Shown here: positions 1 to 5,505 of the stretch, in pieces
Numbering within the stretch: the stretch's first letter is position 1
Layout of the letters: the number at the start of each line of letters is the position of its first letter
Source of the DNA: a bacterium
GTDB lineage: Bacteria > Desulfobacterota > DSWW01
NCBI GenBank assembly: GCA_030609865.1
Contig: JAUWSZ010000221.1
Span: 1 to 5,505 of the forward strand
Length of the DNA stretch: 5,505 bases
Direction: 5' to 3'
Notes under the pieces: model-generated
Databases searched by the model: none
Told to the model about the DNA's origin: nothing
Seen by the model: only the letters and a program-made list of their open reading frames with translations
Position numbers and translations under genes: made by a program

Positions 1-183
1 AACGGAGATCAGGAGTTCTTCCCGGTTCTTGAAATAGTAGGAGGCGATTCCCTTGGAGAGTCCCTCTTCCTTGGTCACATCGTCCAGGGTGACCCGGTCG
101 TATCCTTTGAGGGCCATGCATTTGAGGGCTGCCGGGGTGAGTTCCTCTTTTCTAATTTCACTGATTTCCGTCTTTCGGCTCAT
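1..183 (-). CDS. TetR/AcrR-family transcriptional regulator, N-terminal part (runs off left edge)
   Basis: This is the first 61 residues of a one-component DNA-binding repressor of the TetR family; the ligand-binding C-terminal domain, where the family's roughly 190-210 residues would continue, lies outside the window. The visible part is the three-helix DNA-binding domain: residues about 8-27 form helix 1, and residues 29-56 carry the family signature, a GYDRVTLDDV stretch, then the recognition helix region GLSKGIASYYF and KNREELL. The start is the ATG whose complement is at 181-183. It is preceded on the minus strand by GGAGG (complement of 191-195) seven bases away. The gene is divergent from the flavoprotein operon across a 234-base regulatory gap containing a palindrome at 259-274, the usual arrangement for a TetR protein controlling itself and its neighbour. 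That it represses the rightward operon and responds to a pathway compound is inference. Family assignment is confident; the ligand is unknown. Confidence 0.88.
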   Translation of the reverse strand, partial: MSRKTEISEIRKEELTPAALKCMALKGYDRVTLDDVTKEEGLSKGIASYYFKNREELLISV

Positions 184-258
184 ATCATTTCCTCCGTTCG
201 TTTCGTGTTTGAGTGGAATTCTCCATAACATAAAGGGAAGAAAGCTATATCGAGCTAA

Positions 259-274
259 CTTTGGAAATCCAAAG
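259..274. promoter_or_regulatory. Palindrome between divergent genes, probable TetR operator
   Basis: CTTTGGA-AA-TCCAAAG has perfect 7-base arms around a 2-base centre. It ends 3 bases before the -35 box of the rightward promoter. On the minus strand it covers a weak candidate -35 (TTTGGA, complement of 268-273), spaced 18 bases from a TATAGC -10 (complement of 244-249) for the regulator gene. Its size and placement suit a TetR-family dimer controlling both directions. The palindrome is seen directly; which protein binds it is inferred. Confidence 0.55.
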
Positions 275-277
275 CGC

Positions 278-307
278 TTGACAACACGTTAGGTGGAATT
301 GTATTAT
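278..307 (+). promoter_or_regulatory. Sigma70-type promoter for the flavoprotein operon
   Basis: A consensus -35 box TTGACA (278-283) is followed, after an 18-base spacer, by TATTAT (302-307), one base off the consensus -10. Transcription would begin near 314-316, leaving a leader of about 100 bases before the start at 418. A TTGA-GTGG-TCAA imperfect palindrome (315-326) sits at the predicted start point. The region is AT-rich compared with the flanking genes. No terminator-like hairpin is visible in the leader. Confidence 0.65.
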
Positions 308-404
308 TTTTTCGTTGAGTGGTCAAATAATTTTTTTAACGACGAGTCAAATCATGAGACGAAGCCGTAAGAGGCGTAAAGCGGAAGATGGAAGCCAGCA
401 AAAC

Positions 405-411
405 GGAGGGG
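405..411 (+). promoter_or_regulatory. Ribosome binding site that decides the flavoprotein start
   Basis: GGAGGGG lies about seven bases before the ATG at 418. The earlier in-frame ATG at 388 has only GCGGAAG directly against it, with no proper spacing. Translation is therefore placed at 418, ten codons downstream of the longest possible reading. Confidence 0.7.
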
Positions 412-417
412 CAGACG

Positions 418-3330
418 ATGGGAAAGACGATGCTCGAAGAACTTCAGGCCCTTGTGGGGGCAGAGAACGTTGGAACGGGGCCGGAGTCGGCGAGTCGTTT
501 TTTAAAGGTTGGGTCCCAAGCCCCTGATTGGATTAGAATTTCTCCTTCCACCACGGAACAGGTACAGGCCGTTGTGAATCTGGCCCGTGAAATGAAGGTG
601 GGGATCGTGACCTGTACCAACCGGTACGCTCTGGCCGAGGATCTCGATCGCGAGGGGATTCTTATCGATTTTTCCCGACTGAACAAGGTCGAAAGGATCG
701 ACACCCGGAATCTTGTGGCCCACATCGAGCGAGGGGTCACGTGGGAGCAACTGAACGCGGAGTTGAAGCCGTTGGGCGTCAAGACGTACGCACCCGTGGC
801 GGCAAACTCCTCCTCGGTTGTCGAGACGATCGTGGCCAGGGGGGTGGGGAAGTGGATCACCAAATTCCCTGACTACCCACTGATGAACATGAAGGTCGTT
901 CTGGCGGACGGTGATGTGATAAAGACGGGCACGCACGGGTTTAATGAGGAGGCCGCGGACGGAAGGAACGAGGGAGGCCCCAACCTTTCACAATGGCATG
1001 TAGGTGGGGATGATGTGTTTGGAGTGGTGACCCGGGCTACGATCATGCTGTGGCCTGTATGCGAATCCAGGTCGTGTCTCGTCTATGGTTTCGAGGAGAT
1101 CGGGGAGGTCTTGAAGGCCTTGAAAGAGATTCCCCGGACAGAACTGGGTGTGGAATATGTAGCGATCAACCGGGCGAGTTTGCAACGGTTGTTGGGCGAG
1201 GAGGGGGACGCAGTGCCTGCCTGGTCCCTGATCGTTGGCTTCGACGGCAGGGAGAAGCTCGTATCCCATAACGAGGACAGGGTCGGAAGGTTGCTGGAGA
1301 AGTATGACTGCTCGCGAAACGACGCTCTTGTTCCTGCAATGACGGAACGACTGGACGAACCCTGGATGGAGGCGAGCGACGACCACACGGCCTTCTTTAC
1401 CCGTTTCTCCCGCGCCGTGGAGTTGGATGAGAAGGTCCAAGGGGCGGCAGAAGAGGCGGGGGTCGGGCGTGCCGATGTGGGAAAGATCCTGGTCTCTATT
1501 GACCGTGGACGGGCCGTCTACGCGGTGTACGACTGGTTCTGTGAGGAGGATTTGGGCGAGGCACTGGAGGCCGTGAACCTGTCTCTCGTGGATGAGGGGG
1601 CATTCTTCGATCGACCCCATGGTTCCCTCGGGAGAAAGATCTATTCGAGTATTCCCAATCACCTCCCGGTGCTGAAGCATATCAAGGGCTTTCTGGACCC
1701 GGAGAACGTCCTGAACCCCGGCAGAATCCTCAAAGAGGAGGACAAGGCCTGGGAACCGCCCAAGGTGCCGGAAGGAGAAATTGGGTTGACCGTGGACAAC
1801 TTGAAGGAGGTTGTGCGAAAGCTCAGAGAGTGCGTGGGAGAGGATTGGGTGAGCGACAATCCCGTGGACCTGATTTCTCACGGCCGGGACTTCACGGTCT
1901 TCTCAGGAGAGCGCCCCAATATCGTCATCCTTCCCGAGTCCACCGAGCAGATTCAAGAGATTATGCGGATCGCGTACGAGCATGGTATCCCGGTGGTGCC
2001 TCAGACCACCGGCTTCAACCACGGTGGCCTCACCGTATCGCGCAAGGGTGGAATTCTGGTGGATCTCCGGCGCATGGACAAGGTGTGCACCATCGATGAT
2101 GAAGCGATGACCGCTACGGTGAGCCCCGCTGTGCGGATGAGATATGTATGGTGGGAGGCGGTCAAACACAAGGCGACAGAAGGGGTTCACCTCAAGCCGA
2201 TCCTGCCCCTGACCCTGGCCAGTGTGTCGCTCCTGTCCAATTACGTGGCACGGGGTGCACCGGGTACGGCTGCCAAGCACGGCAACGCTACAGAGGTCAC
2301 GGTGAAGATGACCTGGGTGCTGCCCAACGGGGAGGTCTTCGAGCTGGGCCCCGAGGCCATTCCCGGGGTCGGCAACCTGCCGATACAGTATTGCCCGGGA
2401 CCGGAGATCAATGGAATGTTCTTCAATGCGGACGGCCAGTTCGGCATCTGCACCGAGCTGACCACCAAGCTCTACCCGGAATACGACAACGTGGTTGAGT
2501 TGGAGGAGCTCTTGACCGGTTCCGGCTTCGAGGAGGACGGCCACAAGGGCTTCTGCAAGATCATCGATGCCACCTACGAGGTGGCCAGGGAGAACATCAC
2601 GGAGTTCATGTACAAAGGGCACCCCGGCGCCTTTGCCCTGGGTATCGCCTCGAAGATGAAGGGGATAAGCGTTAAGGACGCACTCGACATGGCCCCAAGA
2701 CATCCCCTGGCTCTGATGGTTTCCGGCTATGACGCAGAGGAAATCGCGATCAAGAAGGAGATCCTGAAGGAGATCCTGGAAAAGCACGGGATGTTCATCA
2801 TGGACCCGAACATGTTTGGGGAAGAGATAGCCAGTATGATGTCGACCGATCCTCTAAAGATGAGTCTGGGGATCAGGGACAACTTCGCAGGTACCTACAA
2901 GGGCGCCTTCCAGTGGACGGCCGCTCAGGTCAAGATGGACCTCCTTCCTGAGATCTCCCTAGAATATGAGAAGCTCGTGAAGAAGTACTGGAAAACTTCG
3001 GACCCGACGGTCAGCGTTGAGCATGCCATGACCGACACGGCGGTCCAGGGGCCCCTGCCGTACGGACGATGCGGCCCATGCGAATTCGATTACTGGTGGG
3101 ATCAGGGCAACCCGGAAGAGGTCAAGCGGGCTACGGTGATGATTCACAAGACGAATAAGCTCCTGCTCAAGCACGGCGGGAGTCTGTGGCGCAACATGTT
3201 CGGAGCCGGCGAGTACCATCTGCCGATGTGGGGCAAGTATTTCGAGATCCTGAAGAAAACCAAGGCGGCTTTCGACCCGGCCAATCTCATGCACCCGGAC
3301 GTTCTGCCCCTGACCGACGATTACGTCTGA
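418..3330 (+). CDS. Tandem two-module FAD-linked oxidoreductase, VAO/4-cresol dehydrogenase (PCMH) type
   Basis: The 970-residue protein is roughly twice the usual length of a VAO/GlcD-type flavoenzyme (about 450-560). Module 1 spans residues about 30-438 and ends in FLDPENVLNPGRIL. A charged, Pro-rich linker (about 439-455) leads to module 2, about 460-970, which ends in FDPANLMHPDVL. Both modules carry the same landmarks in order: an STTEQVQ or ESTEQIQ helix (about 44 and 508), a LIDFSRLNKV or LVDLRRMDKV strand (about 82 and 547), a VARG segment (139 and 610), an ADGDV or PNGEV turn (163 and 636), and a DVFGVVTRA or GQFGICTEL strand (199 and 673). This is the PCMH FAD-binding fold of the family that oxidises phenolic, alcohol or hydroxyacid substrates. 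The diphosphate loop is degenerate in module 1 (CTNRYALAEDL) and better kept in module 2 (TTGFNHGGLTV), so module 2 is the likelier catalytic half. A CGPC pair sits at 885-888. No signal peptide or membrane segment is seen, so it is probably cytoplasmic. First gene of the rightward operon. Substrate and electron acceptor are unknown. Confidence 0.85.
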   Translation: MGKTMLEELQALVGAENVGTGPESASRFLKVGSQAPDWIRISPSTTEQVQAVVNLAREMKVGIVTCTNRYALAEDLDREGILIDFSRLNKVERIDTRNLVAHIERGVTWEQLNAELKPLGVKTYAPVAANSSSVVETIVARGVGKWITKFPDYPLMNMKVVLADGDVIKTGTHGFNEEAADGRNEGGPNLSQWHVGGDDVFGVVTRATIMLWPVCESRSCLVYGFEEIGEVLKALKEIPRTELGVEYVAINRASLQRLLGEEGDAVPAWSLIVGFDGREKLVSHNEDRVGRLLEKYDCSRNDALVPAMTERLDEPWMEASDDHTAFFTRFSRAVELDEKVQGAAEEAGVGRADVGKILVSIDRGRAVYAVYDWFCEEDLGEALEAVNLSLVDEGAFFDRPHGSLGRKIYSSIPNHLPVLKHIKGFLDPENVLNPGRILKEEDKAWEPPKVPEGEIGLTVDNLKEVVRKLRECVGEDWVSDNPVDLISHGRDFTVFSGERPNIVILPESTEQIQEIMRIAYEHGIPVVPQTTGFNHGGLTVSRKGGILVDLRRMDKVCTIDDEAMTATVSPAVRMRYVWWEAVKHKATEGVHLKPILPLTLASVSLLSNYVARGAPGTAAKHGNATEVTVKMTWVLPNGEVFELGPEAIPGVGNLPIQYCPGPEINGMFFNADGQFGICTELTTKLYPEYDNVVELEELLTGSGFEEDGHKGFCKIIDATYEVARENITEFMYKGHPGAFALGIASKMKGISVKDALDMAPRHPLALMVSGYDAEEIAIKKEILKEILEKHGMFIMDPNMFGEEIASMMSTDPLKMSLGIRDNFAGTYKGAFQWTAAQVKMDLLPEISLEYEKLVKKYWKTSDPTVSVEHAMTDTAVQGPLPYGRCGPCEFDYWWDQGNPEEVKRATVMIHKTNKLLLKHGGSLWRNMFGAGEYHLPMWGKYFEILKKTKAAFDPANLMHPDVLPLTDDYV

Positions 3331-3524
3331 GAGAGATGTGTACGTTCCGTGACTACGGTGTCCTCCCATCGAGGGAACTTCGTGGCCACGAACCGGTGTC
3401 CATCTTCGTTCCAGTGGATGTCACCCGGGATGTGGTATTTCCGTACCACCTTCTTCGGGACCTGACCAAGGGGGATGAAGCCCGAGAAGTTAAGAATCTG
3501 CCTTAGGATGGAGACAGGGAGGGG
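3321..3524 (-). pseudogene. Possible C-terminal relic of an SGNH/GDSL-type hydrolase
   Basis: The minus strand of the gap between the flavoprotein and the SDR gene is open for 67 codons (3524 down to 3324) and ends in TAA (3323-3321), overlapping the last ten bases of the flavoprotein gene. It has no ATG; the only in-frame alternative start seen is a GTG in the middle. The translation reads like real protein: a GFIPLGQVPKKVVRKYHIPG stretch, then DIHWNEDGHRFVA (codons for DIHWNEDGH at 3422-3396). That second block resembles the D-x-H-W-N-x-x-G-H block holding the catalytic Asp/His near the C terminus of SGNH-type esterases and acetyltransferases. Upstream is a TAG and then the SDR gene, so the N-terminal part would be missing. 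I infer a decayed remnant on the strand opposite to the operon. The family call rests on one motif and chance is not excluded. Confidence 0.35.
3516..3524 (+). promoter_or_regulatory. Ribosome binding site of the SDR gene
   Basis: AGGGAGGGG ends five bases before the ATG at 3530. The match is strong and there is no competing start nearby, which fixes the N terminus just ahead of the glycine-rich NAD loop, as expected for a classical SDR. Confidence 0.7.
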
Positions 3525-3529
3525 CTAAG

Positions 3530-4360
3530 ATGGGTGACAGGCTGAAGGACAAGGTCGCGGTCGTCACGGGTGGCGCATCTGGTATCGGCGAGGGGACTGT
3601 CCGGCGGTTCGTGGAAGAGGGGGCATCCGTGATCGTCGCCGACCTTCAGGCAGAGATGGGCGAGGCCCTGGTGAGCGAGTTGGGTGCGCCGGCACGGTTC
3701 ATCCAGACCGACGTTACCCGGGAGGAAGACGTTGCGGCCGCGGTCGACCTGGCTGTCAGCGAATTCGGACGGCTCGACTGCATGATCAACAACGCGGGCA
3801 TCGTTGGCGCTATCGGGTCGATCAAAGACACCTCTGTCGAGGCGTGGGACGCGACGATCGCAGTCCTCCTGGGAGGGGTCTTCCTCGGGATGAAACACGC
3901 CGCGCGTATCATGATCCCCCAGCAGTCCGGATGCATCCTCTCCCTGTCGAGCACGGCCGGTGTCGCAGGCGGCCTGGGCTCACACGCATACACGGCGGCC
4001 AAGCACGCCGTGGTGGGCCTGACAAAATCGGTCGCGTCCGAGCTCGGCCAGCACCACGTCCGGGTCAATGCCGTTGCACCCGGCAACATCGTGACCCCCA
4101 TGACCGCAGATGTCGTAACGAGTGATCCCACCAATTTGGAGGTAACCGAAGAGGCGATCAAGGCGATGTCGCCCCTGGGCATCGCAGGGCTGCCGATCGA
4201 CATCGCAAACGCGCTGCTGTATCTAGCGAGTGACGAGGCGCGCTACATCTCGGGTCACACCCTGGTCGTGGACGCGGGCCAGACGACGGGCGCAACGCCG
4301 TCTATGTTCCACCTGATGGAGGCGGGCATCATCCGGGAGACAGGCCGGCGCGACATCTAG
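3530..4360 (+). CDS. Classical short-chain dehydrogenase/reductase (SDR), NAD-type
   Basis: The 276-residue protein is full length for a classical SDR (about 250-280) and should interconvert a hydroxyl and a keto group with a nicotinamide cofactor in the cytoplasm. Seen in order: cofactor loop TGGASGIG (13-20); Asp38 at the end of strand 2 (VIVADLQ), which usually favours NAD over NADP; adenine-contacting DVT (61-63); NNAG (87-90); catalytic Ser141, Tyr154 and Lys158 in YTAAK; and the PGNIVTPM segment (184-191) after strand 6. The helix-4 Asn of the usual Asn-Ser-Tyr-Lys tetrad is replaced: where most members read VNLxGVF, this one reads VLLGGVF, putting Leu at 113. The C terminus (about 252-276) extends past the standard DAGQT end. 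Overall it resembles the cyclic-alcohol and diol dehydrogenase branch rather than fatty-acid FabG, a judgement from memory. It follows the flavoprotein after 199 bases and probably shares its transcript. Substrate unknown. Confidence 0.9.
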   Translation: MGDRLKDKVAVVTGGASGIGEGTVRRFVEEGASVIVADLQAEMGEALVSELGAPARFIQTDVTREEDVAAAVDLAVSEFGRLDCMINNAGIVGAIGSIKDTSVEAWDATIAVLLGGVFLGMKHAARIMIPQQSGCILSLSSTAGVAGGLGSHAYTAAKHAVVGLTKSVASELGQHHVRVNAVAPGNIVTPMTADVVTSDPTNLEVTEEAIKAMSPLGIAGLPIDIANALLYLASDEARYISGHTLVVDAGQTTGATPSMFHLMEAGIIRETGRRDI

Positions 4361-4386
4361 AAGTGCGCAGTGCCCGATTTGCCCAA

Positions 4387-4392
4387 AAGGAG
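4387..4392 (+). promoter_or_regulatory. Strong ribosome binding site before an amber-interrupted frame
   Basis: AAGGAG is placed six bases before the ATG at 4399. It is the best-spaced consensus site in the window, yet the frame it serves stops after five codons. Ribosomes should load here unless the mRNA is folded. Confidence 0.6.
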
Positions 4393-4398
4393 AAATCC

Positions 4399-4503
4399 AT
4401 GGACAAAGCGATCTAGGAATTGCTGCACGAAAAGCGGGCAGAGTAGCGGCCGAGAGAGCCGTTCGTTGATAAACAAAGGGGGCATGGGCATGGAATCGTA
4501 TGA
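4399..4503 (+). other. Small frame with good start but two amber codons (relic, leader peptide or recoded ORF)
   Basis: From the ATG at 4399 the frame reads MDKAI, then TAG (4414-4416), ELLHEKRAE, then TAG (4444-4446), RPREPFVDKQRGHGHGIV, and a final TGA at 4501-4503, just inside the next gene. Between the stops the reading looks like a charged N-terminal helix of an ordinary protein, and both TAGs would be glutamine codons after one T-to-C change. Explanations are: the decayed 5' end of a lost gene; a five-residue leader peptide that delivers ribosomes to the following gene; or, less likely, amber decoding as pyrrolysine. I do not recognise the protein. The start site is clear; the meaning is not. 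Confidence 0.35.
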
Positions 4504-5505
4504 TGTGTTTATCGCAGGAGGGGGGATAGGTGGTTCGGTGGCGGCCAAGTTTGCGGCGAGGGGAGGGCTCAAGACTTTCTTCATAGAGAAATGTAAGACT
4601 CCCAGGACGAAGCCTTGCTCTGGGATTCAGTTCAAGTACTTTGAGAAGATCCTGGGTGAGAGAATCCCAAGGGATCGCCTCTGCAGCGTTCAGATCACGA
4701 AGACGAAAATGTATTTTCCGGACGGATCATCTCTTGGGGCTCGCTTCTCCGTTCTGAACTACATGCGCAAGACCTTTGACAACTGGCTGAATGTGGTCGC
4801 CCAGGAAAACGGGGCCGAGTTCAGGGACGAGTGTGAATTCCTGGATTTCGTGGAAACCACGGATGGGGTGATCGCAACCATTGCATCCAGGGGCAAGAAG
4901 CCGGAGCAGATCAAGGCCAGATACGCTGTGGATGCAACAGGCTTGAGCTCGCTTCCGATGAGGAGAAAACTCCGGCCGCAGGATTTTGGCGAAAAAACCG
5001 GGGGTGGCGGCATGAACTACTACCTCGACGGCGAAGCAGACCTGGATCAGAGCACCCTCTACCAGTTCTGGGACCTGAGATTCAGCGATGCCATGTTTGC
5101 CTGGATCTACACAAAGACCCTGGACGACGGCAAGGACTATTGGGTGGTGGGTACGGGCTGCACAAGTGATGATCTCCTCGAGCGCCAGACCTTGTTCTAT
5201 GATTACGTGCGGAACAAGTTCAACATGAAGGGGCGGATCGTGGAGAAGGAAGAGTACTTGACAAGGATCGACATGAAATCGAAAGACAGGGTCTGGCTCG
5301 GCAGGGGACGGGTCCTCATGGTCGGTGACGCCGCAGGTTTGATGGATGGAGTCAGGGGTGTCGGGCAGGACGCCGCCGCGCTCTCCGGAAGGCTTGTGGC
5401 AAAGGCCATCCTGCTTTCGGATCAGAAGGGGACAATCGTTCTCGATGAGTACACGGAGCTGATGAAGAGAATTACCGAACAGACTCGACGGAATCAGGAA
5501 CGGGA
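4490..5505 (+). CDS. Geranylgeranyl-reductase/FixC-like FAD-dependent oxidoreductase, partial (runs off right edge)
   Basis: The first 338 residues of a class A (PHBH-fold) flavoprotein are visible. The family reduces isoprenoid C=C bonds (geranylgeranyl reductases) or passes electrons as in FixC, and includes many uncharacterised oxidoreductases. Seen: dinucleotide-binding GGGIGG at 10-15 with the ribose-binding acid Glu33; a KPCSG motif (41-45) where the family often has a conserved Cys; VDATG (147-151), the second FAD contact; and VLMVGDAAGLMDG (275-287) followed by GVGQDAAALSGRLVA, the flavin-phosphate and C-terminal GD signature. In that stretch the proline usual after GDAAG is replaced by Gly287. 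The ATG at 4490 is preferred because AGGGGG (4477-4482) is seven bases away; the ATG at 4484 adds two residues but sits too close. It begins 129 bases after the SDR gene on the same strand, probably as the next operon member. Typical relatives have about 380-450 residues, so a modest C-terminal part is missing. Substrate unknown. Confidence 0.85.
   Translation, partial: MESYDVFIAGGGIGGSVAAKFAARGGLKTFFIEKCKTPRTKPCSGIQFKYFEKILGERIPRDRLCSVQITKTKMYFPDGSSLGARFSVLNYMRKTFDNWLNVVAQENGAEFRDECEFLDFVETTDGVIATIASRGKKPEQIKARYAVDATGLSSLPMRRKLRPQDFGEKTGGGGMNYYLDGEADLDQSTLYQFWDLRFSDAMFAWIYTKTLDDGKDYWVVGTGCTSDDLLERQTLFYDYVRNKFNMKGRIVEKEEYLTRIDMKSKDRVWLGRGRVLMVGDAAGLMDGVRGVGQDAAALSGRLVAKAILLSDQKGTIVLDEYTELMKRITEQTRRNQER

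Noticed and set aside
388..417. Ten-codon N-terminal extension of the flavoprotein
   Set aside because: The ATG at 388 lacks a spaced ribosome site, while GGAGGGG at 405-411 serves the ATG at 418.
53..527. Plus-strand frames at 53-292 and 315-527
   Set aside because: The first is antisense to the TetR-type gene and its promoter; the second overlaps the flavoprotein start in another frame without a ribosome site.
988..1881. Long antisense frames across the flavoprotein gene (also 1903-2787)
   Set aside because: They mirror a strong sense-coding gene, have no family signatures and arise from its GC-rich codons.
3379..3392. Perfect 14-base palindrome TTCGTGGCCACGAA
   Set aside because: A palindrome of this size is expected by chance about once in three windows like this, there is no T-run to make a terminator, and it falls inside the relic frame.
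3336..3506. Plus-strand 56-codon frame starting MCTFRDYG in the gap after the tandem flavoprotein
   Set aside because: No well-spaced ribosome site and no family resemblance; the opposite strand reads much more like protein.
3503..4203. Antisense frames opposite the SDR gene
   Set aside because: Shadows of a complete SDR with all its motifs on the plus strand.
4361..4398. Possible terminator after the SDR gene
   Set aside because: No stable hairpin followed by a T-run is visible, so transcription probably continues into the next gene.

Overview
The window looks like part of a bacterial catabolic or redox gene cluster. The genes are moderately GC-rich, have strong purine-rich Shine-Dalgarno sites and lie on one strand behind a divergently transcribed TetR-type regulator. 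The protein style (tandem VAO-type flavoprotein, SDR, geranylgeranyl-reductase-like flavoprotein) suggests a Desulfobacterota (former Deltaproteobacteria) or similar anaerobic Gram-negative degrader. That assignment is inference from gene style; no taxonomic marker is present.

Layout. Positions 1-183 (minus) hold the N-terminal 61 residues of a TetR-family repressor that runs off the left edge. Positions 184-417 are an AT-rich divergent regulatory region. It contains a 7-2-7 palindrome (259-274), a good sigma70-type promoter facing right (278-307) and a leader of about 100 nt. Positions 418-3330 encode a 970-residue protein made of two successive FAD-linked oxidase modules of the VAO/4-cresol dehydrogenase (PCMH) type. 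The gap 3331-3529 is not plain spacer: its minus strand carries an open frame that reads like the C-terminal end of an SGNH/GDSL-type hydrolase with no start, probably a gene relic. Positions 3530-4360 encode a complete classical SDR dehydrogenase. The gap 4361-4489 contains a strong ribosome site and start codon (4399) whose frame meets amber codons after 5 and 15 codons. Positions 4490-5505 encode the first 338 residues of a geranylgeranyl-reductase/FixC-like FAD oxidoreductase that runs off the right edge.

How the genes may work together (inference): the promoter at 278-307 probably drives a rightward operon of flavoprotein, SDR and flavoprotein under control of the TetR-type protein binding the palindrome. 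VAO-type enzymes oxidise phenolic or alcoholic carbons, SDRs interconvert hydroxyl and keto groups, and GGR-like flavoproteins reduce or oxidise C=C bonds. Together they would suit stepwise oxidation or remodelling of an aromatic, alicyclic or isoprenoid-like substrate. The substrate cannot be read from the sequence. The points most worth following are the double flavin-module protein, the gene debris on both sides of the SDR gene, and the cluster of amber codons before the last gene. No RNA genes, insertion sequences or CRISPR arrays were seen.
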